Shown piece after piece: positions 6,954 through 13,920 of a DNA stretch of 17,073 nucleotides. The notes beneath the pieces were generated by a model that had not been told where the DNA came from, did not search any database, and worked only from the letters and a program-made list of their open reading frames with translations. Position numbers and translations under genes: made by a program. Source of the stretch: Porticoccaceae bacterium (GTDB taxonomy: Bacteria; Pseudomonadota; Gammaproteobacteria; Pseudomonadales; Porticoccaceae); assembly GCA_023255165.1 (NCBI GenBank), contig JALRJD010000094.1, positions 1-17,073 of the forward strand. Direction: 5' to 3'. Every line of letters starts with the position of its first letter. Within the stretch, counting starts at the first letter, position 1.

Positions 6954-7489
6954 AACATCACCAGCATCGCTATCTGCGCACAACTAAACCCCAGCGTGGC
7001 GCCCGCGACAGTGTCGGACGGGAAATGTACCCCAAGGCAAACTCGGGACCAGCCAACCAGCGCCGCCCAGCCGTACACCAGCAAGCTGATACCGGAAAAG
7101 TATGCAGCCAGCACTGAGGCAACCAGAAACGCAGCGGAGGTGTGGCCGGAGGGGAAGCTGAACTGGTCTCCGGGAATAACCATGCCGCGAATATCGGGCA
7201 GGCAATCGGAAGGGCGGTTGCGTTTAAACCCTTTTTTCAATAGCTGGTAGGCGATGCGTTCCACAGCCAGCGCCACAACCAACGCCAGGCCATATTTAGG
7301 TGCCATTGGATCATCCGCGTAAAATAACGTTAGTGCCAACAGCGGGTAGAAGTAACCATCCGCGGTTTTGGAAATCAACCGCCCGAGCAGTGCCAGTTTG
7401 GCAAAAGTTTTTCGCCGCAACATCCAGCGCAGCGCCCTGGCATCCACAAGGCTCACCCGCTGTAATACTGAAGAATTGACTGTAGCCAT
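6950..7489 (-). CDS. PAP2-family membrane phosphatase
   Basis: A 179-residue integral membrane protein with all three motifs of the PAP2 (phosphatidic acid phosphatase type 2) superfamily, numbered from the ATG at 7489. They are KX6RP (Lys85 to Arg92-Pro93), PSGH (113-116, within SFPSGHTSA) and SRX5HX3D (Ser148-Arg149, His155, Asp159). The two histidines form the phosphohistidine relay. Membrane segments surround these motifs, consistent with an active site on the periplasmic face. Such enzymes act on phosphatidate, phosphatidylglycerol phosphate or undecaprenyl pyrophosphate. A GTG at 7495 is an equally possible start. Its stop overlaps the glycosyltransferase start by ATGA, so the two proteins probably serve one pathway. 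A degenerate Pho box lies 22 bases upstream, which would leave almost no 5' leader. Confidence 0.9.
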   Translation of the reverse strand: MATVNSSVLQRVSLVDARALRWMLRRKTFAKLALLGRLISKTADGYFYPLLALTLFYADDPMAPKYGLALVVALAVERIAYQLLKKGFKRNRPSDCLPDIRGMVIPGDQFSFPSGHTSAAFLVASVLAAYFSGISLLVYGWAALVGWSRVCLGVHFPSDTVAGATLGFSCAQIAMLVML

Positions 7490-7511
7490 GCCCACACTTT
7501 AAGCACTCTTT

Positions 7512-7529
7512 ATGACATTCAGTTGACAG
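7512..7529 (-). promoter_or_regulatory. Probable Pho box upstream of the PAP2-glycosyltransferase pair
   Basis: On the minus strand the sequence is CTGTCAACTGAATGTCAT: two heptamers with the correct 4-base gap, matching the CTGTCAT repeat at 12 of 14 positions. It is weaker than the box before ppk2 because its spacer is not A/T-rich. It lies so close to the PAP2 ATG that the transcript would start at or near the start codon. Confidence 0.55.
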
Positions 7530-7542
7530 CTCAGCAGCACAG

Positions 7543-7572
7543 TTCACTCCTCTGTGCATAAACCCGTACAAT
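7543..7572 (+). promoter_or_regulatory. Likely sigma-70 promoter of djlA
   Basis: TTCACT (7543-7548) and TACAAT (7567-7572) are separated by 18 bases, and the -10 box ends 41 bases before the djlA ATG. It lies beside the Pho box facing the other way, so PhoB binding could affect both directions. Confidence 0.45.
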
Positions 7573-7613
7573 GCCCGCTAGTATTTACCTGTTATAAAGA
7601 GAAGGCAGTAAAA

Positions 7614-8411
7614 ATGATCGCAGGCAAAATCATCGCTGGTCTAATTGGTCTTTCAGCGGCGGGGCCCATCGGTGTGCTGATAGGTGTCTATGTGGGCCAT
7701 CAGTTTGACAAAGGCCTTGGTGGCTTGCGTCCGATGTCGGCGCGGCAACAGGCGGAAACCAGAGAGGCATTTTTTGAGACGGTGTTTAGTCTGCTGGGTC
7801 ATCTGGCCAAGGCGGATGGTCGGGTCTCGGAAGCAGAAATCTCTCACGCCGAAGCGCTGATGGGCAAGATGGGACTTAGTGGCGAGCACCGCAAGAAAGC
7901 CATTGCTCTTTTTAAAGCCGGTTCCCAGAGCGGTTTTTCCATTGACGCCATCATGGATAAATTTATGGCGGTCTGCGGGCGGCAGAATAATCTCAAGCGC
8001 TCGTTGCTTAATTATTTAATCGCGCTGGCGATAGCCGATGGCGAACTGCATCAGTCGGAGCAGGATGTGTTGCGCAAAGTAGCCGCTCGTCTTGGCTTCT
8101 CCGGTGCGCTGTTTGACCAGTTGATTGCGATGATTATGGCGCAATCGCAATTTAGGCAATCGGGCGCTGGCAGCGGTGGTTCCAGAGAGCCGACCTCAGC
8201 TGGCAAGCTCAAGGCGGCTTATGTTGCTCTGGGTGTAAAAGAGAGTTATTCGGATACGCAGATTAAGCGCGCCTACCGCAAACTGATCAGCGAAAATCAT
8301 CCGGATAAGTTGATTGGGCAGGGCATGCCGGAAGATATGGTCAAGCTTGCCACCGAGAGAACCCAGGAGATTCAGGTCGCCTATGAACTGGTGGTAGCCA
8401 GCCGCAAATAA
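7614..8411 (+). CDS. djlA: DjlA, membrane-anchored TerB/J-domain co-chaperone
   Basis: DjlA stimulates the ATPase of DnaK at the inner membrane; in enteric bacteria it affects envelope stress signalling and capsule. The protein has 265 residues, close to E. coli DjlA (271). Residues 4-29 are one glycine-rich transmembrane helix, about 48-165 a TerB-like helical domain (AKADGRVSEAE and IADGELHQSE carry its acidic loop motifs), followed by a Gly/Ser linker and a C-terminal J domain with the HPD tripeptide at 239-241. The start at 7614 is preferred over the open frame beginning at 7554 because GAAGG lies just upstream and the membrane helix then begins at once, as in the family. It is divergent from the PAP2 unit and lies upstream of metY on the same strand. 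Confidence 0.93.
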   Translation: MIAGKIIAGLIGLSAAGPIGVLIGVYVGHQFDKGLGGLRPMSARQQAETREAFFETVFSLLGHLAKADGRVSEAEISHAEALMGKMGLSGEHRKKAIALFKAGSQSGFSIDAIMDKFMAVCGRQNNLKRSLLNYLIALAIADGELHQSEQDVLRKVAARLGFSGALFDQLIAMIMAQSQFRQSGAGSGGSREPTSAGKLKAAYVALGVKESYSDTQIKRAYRKLISENHPDKLIGQGMPEDMVKLATERTQEIQVAYELVVASRK

Positions 8412-8436
8412 AAGCGCGTTGTTTATCAATAGTGCA

Positions 8437-8465
8437 TTGACCTTGTATCGACCTCTACCTATAAT
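8437..8465 (+). promoter_or_regulatory. Strong sigma-70 promoter of metY and the rimP-nusA-infB operon
   Basis: TTGACC (8437-8442), a 17-base spacer and a perfect TATAAT (8460-8465). The discriminator that follows is GCGCGTCC, the GC-rich form typical of stable-RNA promoters under stringent control. The transcript should start near 8472, at a small hairpin (CCTCT/AGAGG, 8472-8485), followed by a second (CGGTTT/AAACCG, 8487-8503) in the 5' leader removed by RNase P. Confidence 0.9.
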
Positions 8466-8512
8466 GCGCGTCCTCTTCAGAGAGGGCGGTTTGACAAAAA
8501 CCGTTGTGTCGG

Positions 8513-8589
<77 letters not shown>

Positions 8590-8607
8590 ATTTAAGGTGG
8601 TAGTTTT

Positions 8608-8699
8608 TGCAAGAGTTTTGGAGTGACGGTATAAGCCCTCGGGCTCAACCTTCTATAAGCTCCGCGGGGAAGGTCGTTAAATTCCAGCTCCCGCTACCA
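8608..8699 (+). pseudogene. Decayed second copy of the initiator tRNA gene
   Basis: The 3' part repeats metY: 21 bases, TCCAGCTCCCGCTACCA plus ATTT, are identical at 8573-8593 and 8683-8703, and GAAGGTCGTT recurs at 8555-8564 and 8669-8678. CGGGCTCA and GGAG also recur in order. The copy is broken: the T arm has lost bases of GGTTC, the anticodon arm is replaced by unrelated sequence, and the acceptor stem has two mismatches. It should not work as a tRNA, although the CCA-bearing 3' end is intact. Confidence 0.75.
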
Positions 8700-8700
8700 A

Positions 8701-8727
8701 TTTTCCCACCTCCTGGAGGTCGGAAAA
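8701..8727 (+). other. Stable hairpin after the tRNA remnant
   Basis: TTTTCC pairs with GGAAAA, then one C-C mismatch, then ACCTC with GAGGT around a 3-base loop. No T tract follows, so this is not an intrinsic terminator on the plus strand. It may be an RNA processing or stabilising element in the metY-rimP leader. Confidence 0.5.
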
Positions 8728-8787
8728 AGGCGACACCAAGTAAGTTGATACTGTAGTGATGTTTTGCGTCTATGCTGGTATCAGCAA

Positions 8788-8836
8788 AGTGGAAAAAGGA
8801 GTTGTACCGGATGCGGTTCAACAGGTTCCACTACCA
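8788..8836 (+). other. Compact tRNA-like fold ending in CCA
   Basis: AGTGGAA (8788-8794) pairs perfectly with TTCCACT (8826-8832) as a 7-bp acceptor-like stem, followed by A and CCA (8833-8836). Inside, GTTG/CAAC and ACCG/CGGT stack around a T-T mismatch and a GATG loop (8801-8822). There is no room for D and anticodon arms, so it is a minihelix rather than a tRNA. It may be the shrunken remnant of a third tRNA gene, or a structured element of the leader. Confidence 0.5.
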
Positions 8837-8842
8837 AAATTC

Positions 8843-8858
8843 GCGTCGGGTCCGGCGC
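8843..8858 (+). other. Small GC-rich hairpin in the metY-rimP leader
   Basis: GCGTCG and CGGCGC pair (one G-T wobble) around a GGTC loop, between the CCA-ended fold and the first terminator. Role unknown; it may take part in alternative folding of the leader. Confidence 0.35.
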
Positions 8859-8867
8859 AAATCGAGG

Positions 8868-8891
8868 AGCCCCATTTTGGGGCTTTTCTTT
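8868..8891 (+). terminator. Intrinsic terminator 1 of metY
   Basis: AGCCCC, ATTTT loop, GGGGCT, then TTTCTTT. A standard Rho-independent terminator about 280 bases past the tRNA and upstream of rimP. Confidence 0.85.
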
Positions 8892-8896
8892 AGAAT

Positions 8897-8929
8897 AAAA
8901 AAAATGGGCCTGTGGCCCATTTTTTGTTT
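8897..8929 (+). terminator. Intrinsic terminator 2, abutting the rimP ribosome binding site
   Basis: A 12-bp stem: an A-run plus ATGGGCC, loop TGT, then GGCCCAT running into TTTTTTGTTT. It is strong and symmetrical, so it could act in both directions. The T tract ends about 4 bases before the AGGAGA of rimP, so no promoter fits between it and rimP. rimP-nusA transcription must therefore read through both terminators. Confidence 0.9.
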
Positions 8930-8942
8930 GTCAGGAGATGTC

Positions 8943-9398
8943 ATGGCGGTGGCCGACAGTACATTAAGAGCGTTACTGCAGCCTGTTGTAGAGGCGCTCG
9001 GGTGCGAGCTCTGGGGCATTGAATTGCAGACCGGCGGCAAGCGCAAGTTGTTGCGCATCTATATTGACCGCGAAGAAGGCATAGGCGTGGAAGACTGCGA
9101 GCGTGTCAGCCGTCAATCCAGCAGTGTGCTCGATGTTGAAGATGTTATAAATGGAGAGTACGTTTTGGAAGTGTCCTCTCCAGGTATGGACCGGCCGCTC
9201 TACGAGCTCAGCCAATACGAGCGCTATACAGGTGAAGATATCTCGCTCAAACTGCGCTTTCCCTATGATGGAAGACGTAATTTTAAAGGTCGTCTTGTCG
9301 GTGTTGATGGAGATGAGATTGTTTTGGTGGTGGCAGATACAGAATATCTGTTTCCGATTGAAGGAATTGACAAGGCAAATGTGGTGCCGAAATTCTAA
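8943..9398 (+). CDS. rimP: Ribosome maturation factor RimP
   Basis: RimP binds the 30S precursor and helps assembly of its head, acting before S12 and S19 join. The protein has 151 residues, the normal family length, with an N-terminal alpha/beta domain (CELWGIEL, LRIYIDREEGIGVEDCERVSRQ) and the conserved VSSPGMDRPL junction at about residues 79-88, then the small SH3-like C-terminal barrel. The start at 8943 is chosen because AGGAGA lies 4 bases upstream and family alignment begins there; the open frame extends further upstream only through the terminators. It is the first protein gene of the nusA operon, with nusA 19 bases downstream. Confidence 0.96.
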   Translation: MAVADSTLRALLQPVVEALGCELWGIELQTGGKRKLLRIYIDREEGIGVEDCERVSRQSSSVLDVEDVINGEYVLEVSSPGMDRPLYELSQYERYTGEDISLKLRFPYDGRRNFKGRLVGVDGDEIVLVVADTEYLFPIEGIDKANVVPKF

Positions 9399-9417
9399 GG
9401 CATGTGAGGTTTGAACA

Positions 9418-10911
9418 ATGAGTAAAGAAATTTTAATGGTTGCTGAAGCCGTATCCAATGAAAAGGGTGTGGATCAGGAGATTATCTTCCAGGCGATTGA
9501 GCAGGCATTGGCGACAGCGACCAAAAAGCGCTATGAAGAGGGCGCCAATATTCGCGTTGTGATTGACCGTAAAACCGGCGACTACGAATCCTTCCGCTGG
9601 TGGGATGTTGTTGCCGACGACGAGATGGCGGAACTGGGCACCCAGTTCACCACTGAAGAAGCCCATGAAAAAGACCCTACGCTGGCCGTTGGCGATACCT
9701 TCGAAGAGAAGGTTGAGAATATCGCCTTTGGGCGTATTGCCGCGCAAACCGCCAAGCAGGTTATCGTGCAGAAAGTGCGCGACGCCGAGCGCGAGCTGAT
9801 CGTCAACCGCTTCCGTCACCGTATTGGTGAGCTGCTTAACGGTACGGTTAAGAAAGTGACCCGCGACCATATTATTGTCGACTTTGGTGATAATGCCGAA
9901 GGTCTGCTGCCCCGCGAAGAGCTGGTTGGCCGCGAAATCTTCCGTATTAACGACCGCACCCGCGTTATTTTGACCAGCATTCGTGAAGAGACCCGTGGAC
10001 CCCAGTTGCTGGTGTCGCGCGCCGCTCCGGAAATGCTGATTCAGCTGTTCCAGATCGAAGTGCCGGAAATTTCTGAAGGCATTATTGAAATCAAAGGCGC
10101 CGCCCGCGACCCAGGTCAGCGCGCCAAGATTGCCGTGAAGAGTAAAGATGCTCGCATCGACCCGGTCGGTGCCTGCGTTGGTATGCGTGGCGCCCGAGTT
10201 CAGGCGGTTTCCAACGATCTTGACGACGAACGAATTGATATTATCCTCTGGGATGACAACCCGGCACAGCTGGTTATTAACGCCATGGCGCCGGCAGAGG
10301 TCGAGTCGATTATTGTTGACGAAGACAGCCACTCAATGGATGTTGCCGTCAATGAAGAAAGCCTGGCGCAGGCGATTGGCAAGGGCGGCCAGAATGTTCG
10401 CCTGGCCGCTGAGCTGACCGGTTGGAACATCAATGTGATGACCCTTGATCAGGCCCAGGAAAAACAGCAGGAAGAGTCTTCAAGCTTTGTTGAAAGCCTG
10501 ATGAATGCGCTGGATATTGATGAAGATGTCGCCATTGTTCTGGTTGAGGAAGGTTTCACCAGCATCGAAGAGGTGGCCTATGTGCCCCTCGAAGAAATGA
10601 GCGAGATCGAAGGCTTTGACGAAGAGATTGCCGAAGAACTGCGTGCTCGCGCTAAAGATGCCCTGTTGACCATGGCGCTGGCGAGCGAAGAGCAGCTGGC
10701 CAATGCCGCACCGGCGGAAGATCTGCTGGCGATGGAAGGTATGAATGATGCCCTGGCGGCAACGCTGGCGGGCAAAGGCATTATCACCATGGAAGACCTG
10801 GCCGAGCAGGCCGTTGATGATCTGATGGATATAGACGATATGGATGAAGAGACCGCAGCAGCATTGATTATGACTGCTCGCGCCCCCTGGTTTGCAGAAC
10901 AGGGTGAATAA
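9418..10911 (+). CDS. nusA: Transcription termination/antitermination factor NusA
   Basis: NusA binds RNA polymerase and nascent RNA, promoting pausing and intrinsic termination, and takes part in antitermination with NusB, NusE and NusG. At 497 residues it matches E. coli NusA (495). In order: the polymerase-binding N-terminal domain (about 1-130), the S1 domain (about 135-200, LNGTVKKVTRDHIIVDFGD), KH1 (GACVGMRGARVQAV) and KH2 (QAIGKGGQNVRLAAEL). Two acidic C-terminal repeats, about 365-420 and 435-490, are typical of Gammaproteobacteria and contact the polymerase alpha subunit. It lies between rimP and infB, 28 bases before infB. The tandem terminators ahead of rimP are natural targets for NusA feedback on its own operon, which is known for E. 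coli. Confidence 0.98.
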   Translation: MSKEILMVAEAVSNEKGVDQEIIFQAIEQALATATKKRYEEGANIRVVIDRKTGDYESFRWWDVVADDEMAELGTQFTTEEAHEKDPTLAVGDTFEEKVENIAFGRIAAQTAKQVIVQKVRDAERELIVNRFRHRIGELLNGTVKKVTRDHIIVDFGDNAEGLLPREELVGREIFRINDRTRVILTSIREETRGPQLLVSRAAPEMLIQLFQIEVPEISEGIIEIKGAARDPGQRAKIAVKSKDARIDPVGACVGMRGARVQAVSNDLDDERIDIILWDDNPAQLVINAMAPAEVESIIVDEDSHSMDVAVNEESLAQAIGKGGQNVRLAAELTGWNINVMTLDQAQEKQQEESSSFVESLMNALDIDEDVAIVLVEEGFTSIEEVAYVPLEEMSEIEGFDEEIAEELRARAKDALLTMALASEEQLANAAPAEDLLAMEGMNDALAATLAGKGIITMEDLAEQAVDDLMDIDDMDEETAAALIMTARAPWFAEQGE

Positions 10912-10939
10912 TTAATCGGGGTGTAATAGAGGACAACCG

Positions 10940-13504
10940 ATGGCTCAAGTTACAGTAAGTGAACTGGCAAAAACCGTAGGCGCATCTGTCGATCGTTTGC
11001 TTATGCAAATGAAAGAGGCAGGACTGCCGCATACGTCTGAAGATGCTTCAGTATCCGATGAAGAGAAACAAACTCTGCTGGCCTATTTAAAAGGTCTGCA
11101 CGGAGAGAGTGCTCGCGAGCCGAAAAAGATCACCTTGCAGCGCAAGACGATCAGCACGCTGAAGTCGGGTAATCGCAAGACCGTTAATATTGAAGTGCGT
11201 AAAAAGCGCACCTACGTCAAGCGCAGCGATGAAGAGATTAAAGCCCAGGCCGACGCGGAAGCTGAAGAGCAGGCACGTCGCGAGCAGGCTGCTGCCGCGG
11301 CCCCGTCATTCTCGGTGGATGATGTCGAGCTGAAGCGCCAGGCAGCGACCGAAGCCCGCCGCAAAGCGGAAGAAGAGGCTCAGCTCCAGCAGCAGGAAAA
11401 AGCCAAGGCAGAGGAAGAGGCGCGCAAAGCGGCTGAAGCCATTGCTGAAGCTCAGGCGCAGGAAGCAAAAGCGCCGGGCAAGGCTGCACCTGCGGCGAAA
11501 GCAACGATTGCCGCCGAACCTGTACATGACAAAGGTCGCCGTCACGGCAAGCCGGTTGATGATGACGATGACAAGCTGGGCAAAAAAGTTAAAAAGCCTC
11601 TTGGTAAAGGTGGCAAAAAGAAGACCCGTCTTGAGATAGAAGAAGATGAAGCCGCGCGCAAGATTCCACGCCTGCGCTCCGGTATTCCCGCACCGCTGAA
11701 AATTGATAACAAACACACCTTCCAGAAGCCGACTGCAAAGAAAGTACTGGAAGTGCAGATTCCCGCCGAGATCTCGGTTGGCGAACTGTCGCAGAGAATG
11801 TTGACCAAATCCGGTGTGGTGGTTAAGCAGTTGATGAAGATGGGCGTGATGGCGTCAATCAACGAAGTTATCGATCAGGAAACTGCTTTCCTGGTTGTCG
11901 AAGAGCTGGGCCATAAACCGGTCGAAGAGCAGATTGAAAGTATTGAAGATCAGCTGGCCAGACAGTTTGAAGAGATCAAGAGCGAAGGGCAGGAAGAGCC
12001 GCGCGCGCCGATCGTCACTGTTATGGGCCACGTCGACCACGGTAAAACCTCGCTGCTCGATTACATCAGAAAATCCCGTGTTGCCTCGGGTGAAGCTGGC
12101 GGTATTACCCAGCATATCGGCGCCTATCACGTCGACACGCCTAAGGGCATGGTGACTTTCCTCGACACCCCGGGCCACGCCGCCTTTACGGCAATGCGTG
12201 CACGCGGTGCGCAGAGTACCGATGTGGTGATTCTGGTGGTTGCCGCCGACGACGGCGTGATGCCGCAAACCGAAGAGGCAATCCAGCACGCACGTGCCGC
12301 CGGTGTTCCGATCGTTATCGCCATCAACAAAATGGACAAAGAGGGCGCCGACCCCGAGCGCGTGACCAATGAGCTGGCTGCCAAAGATGTTATTCCGGAA
12401 GAGTGGGGCGGCGATACCCAGTTTGTTAAGGTTTCTGCTCATACTGGTGACGGCATCGATGAATTGCTGGAAGCTGTACTGCTGCAGGCCGAATTGCTTG
12501 AGCTGAAAGCGCCGGTCGATGTTCCCGCCCGCGGTGTGATTGTCGAATCCCGGGTTGATAAAGGCCGTGGTGTGGTTGCTACTGCACTGGTTCAGCAGGG
12601 CACTTTGCGCAAGGGCGACTTTATGTTGGCTGGCGAGAGTGTTGGCAAGATTCGCGCTATGACCGATGAAGCGAAAAGGCCGACCAATGAGGCCGGTCCT
12701 TCTATTCCAGTTGAAATTCTTGGTCTCGATGAAGCGCCCAACGCCGGTGACGAGTTCTTTGTGGTTGCCGATGAGCGCAAGGCCAAAGAGATTGCCGAAC
12801 AGCGTCAGGCCAAAGCCCGCCAGGAGCGCATGTCGCGCCAGCAGGCCGCCAAGCTGGAAAATATGTTTACCGACATGGGTGCAGAGCAGGTCAACAAACT
12901 CAACCTGATTGTGAAGACCGATGTTCGCGGTTCACTGGAAGCGATCAACTCAGCACTGCACGACTTTGCCACCGCCGAAGTGGCTGTGGATATTGTTGCC
13001 TCCGGCGTCGGTGGTATAACCGAATCCGATATCAACCTGGCGCTGACCACCGGTGCGATTATCCTTGGCTTTAACGTTCGTGCCGGCAGTGCCGCACGCG
13101 TGCTGGCGGAAAAGGAAGAGGTTGAGGTGCGCTACTACAGCGTGATCTACAACCTGCTCGACGAAGTCAAACAAGCGCTGTCTGGTATGTTGGCGCCTGA
13201 AACTCGTGAAGAGATTGTCGGCATTGCCGAAGTTCGCGACGTCTTCCGCTCGCCCAAGTTTGGCGCTATTGCCGGCTGTATGGTGATCGAGGGTACTGTG
13301 TTCCGCAACAAGCCCATCCGCGTACTGCGCGACGATGTGGTGATCTACCAGGGTGAACTTGAGTCACTGCGTCGCTTTAAAGATGACGCACAGGAAGTTC
13401 GCAACGGTATGGAATGTGGTATCGGCGTAAAAGACTACAACGACGTCAAGCCCGGTGATCTGATCGAAGTCTTCGACGTCACTCAGGTGCAGCGCTCGCT
13501 GTAA
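10940..13504 (+). CDS. infB: Translation initiation factor IF-2
   Basis: IF-2 is the GTPase that brings fMet-tRNA to the 30S subunit and promotes 50S joining. The protein has 854 residues, slightly shorter than the 890 of E. coli because of a shorter linker. Residues 1-50 are the first IF2N domain. About 100-260 is a highly charged Lys/Glu/Ala-rich linker with coiled-coil character and a DDDD stretch, and about 275-325 is a second IF2N-like segment. The G domain shows GHVDHGKTS (about 363), DTPGH (about 408) and NKMD (about 463), with C-terminal domains to residue 854. GAGGA precedes the ATG. It shares this transcript with the initiator tRNA gene metY, so initiator tRNA and its factor are made together. 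Internal in-frame starts that would yield shorter IF-2 forms, as in E. coli, were not resolved. Confidence 0.98.
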   Translation: MAQVTVSELAKTVGASVDRLLMQMKEAGLPHTSEDASVSDEEKQTLLAYLKGLHGESAREPKKITLQRKTISTLKSGNRKTVNIEVRKKRTYVKRSDEEIKAQADAEAEEQARREQAAAAAPSFSVDDVELKRQAATEARRKAEEEAQLQQQEKAKAEEEARKAAEAIAEAQAQEAKAPGKAAPAAKATIAAEPVHDKGRRHGKPVDDDDDKLGKKVKKPLGKGGKKKTRLEIEEDEAARKIPRLRSGIPAPLKIDNKHTFQKPTAKKVLEVQIPAEISVGELSQRMLTKSGVVVKQLMKMGVMASINEVIDQETAFLVVEELGHKPVEEQIESIEDQLARQFEEIKSEGQEEPRAPIVTVMGHVDHGKTSLLDYIRKSRVASGEAGGITQHIGAYHVDTPKGMVTFLDTPGHAAFTAMRARGAQSTDVVILVVAADDGVMPQTEEAIQHARAAGVPIVIAINKMDKEGADPERVTNELAAKDVIPEEWGGDTQFVKVSAHTGDGIDELLEAVLLQAELLELKAPVDVPARGVIVESRVDKGRGVVATALVQQGTLRKGDFMLAGESVGKIRAMTDEAKRPTNEAGPSIPVEILGLDEAPNAGDEFFVVADERKAKEIAEQRQAKARQERMSRQQAAKLENMFTDMGAEQVNKLNLIVKTDVRGSLEAINSALHDFATAEVAVDIVASGVGGITESDINLALTTGAIILGFNVRAGSAARVLAEKEEVEVRYYSVIYNLLDEVKQALSGMLAPETREEIVGIAEVRDVFRSPKFGAIAGCMVIEGTVFRNKPIRVLRDDVVIYQGELESLRRFKDDAQEVRNGMECGIGVKDYNDVKPGDLIEVFDVTQVQRSL

Positions 13505-13516
13505 AAGCAGACCACT

Positions 13517-13918
13517 ATGCCAAGAGAATTTACTCGCGCAGAACGCGTATCAGATGCTGTCCAACAGGAGTTGGCGGCACTGATACGCAGCGAAGTTCGC
13601 GATCCGCGGGTCGGCATGGTCAATGTCACCGAAGTGCAAATCAGTCGTGATCTCGCCTATGGCAAAGTCTTTGTTTCCTTTGTCGGTGATCGCGATCAAA
13701 AGCAAATAGACGAAGCGATTGATGCCCTGAACGGCGCTTCCGGTTACCTGCGCAAACTGCTCGCTGCCAATATCAAACTGCGCATTGTTCCCAAGTTGAG
13801 CTTTATCTATGACGAGAGCGGCCGCCGTGGCCAGCACCTCTCGGCTCTGATTGACCTTGCCATGGCGACCAATAAATCCGTTGAGGACGCAGCCCATACG
13901 GGTGGCGAGGAAGAGTAA
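13517..13918 (+). CDS. rbfA: 30S ribosome-binding factor RbfA
   Basis: RbfA is a small KH-fold protein that binds the 30S precursor near helix 1 of 16S rRNA and is needed for late maturation and cold growth. The protein has 133 residues, matching E. coli. Recognisable segments are the N-terminal RAERVSDAVQQELAALIRSEVRDPRV, the VNVTEVQISRDLAYGKVFVSF strand block, and LRKLLAANIKLRIVPKLSFIYDES, the usual end of the KH core, followed by an acidic tail (GGEEE). It starts 12 bases after infB and ends 2 bases before truB, so it sits in a tight operon. No strong ribosome binding site precedes it, which suggests translation depends on infB. Confidence 0.97.
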   Translation: MPREFTRAERVSDAVQQELAALIRSEVRDPRVGMVNVTEVQISRDLAYGKVFVSFVGDRDQKQIDEAIDALNGASGYLRKLLAANIKLRIVPKLSFIYDESGRRGQHLSALIDLAMATNKSVEDAAHTGGEEE

Positions 13919-13920
13919 GT

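Noticed and set aside
8745..8773. TTGATA followed 17 bases later by GTCTAT, as a second promoter for rimP
   Set aside because: The -10 is a poor match, and both terminators would still lie downstream of it.
8772..8942. Upstream extension of the rimP frame by 57 residues
   Set aside because: It runs through both terminators, has no ribosome binding site and does not resemble the family; the start at 8943 has AGGAGA.
9433..10332. 299-codon open frame antisense to nusA
   Set aside because: Long antisense frames arise from codon bias in conserved genes; no start signal or recognisable domain, and nusA is certain.
11306..12442. Antisense open frames within infB
   Set aside because: They mirror the repetitive Lys/Glu linker and G domain of infB and show only low-complexity or meaningless sequence.
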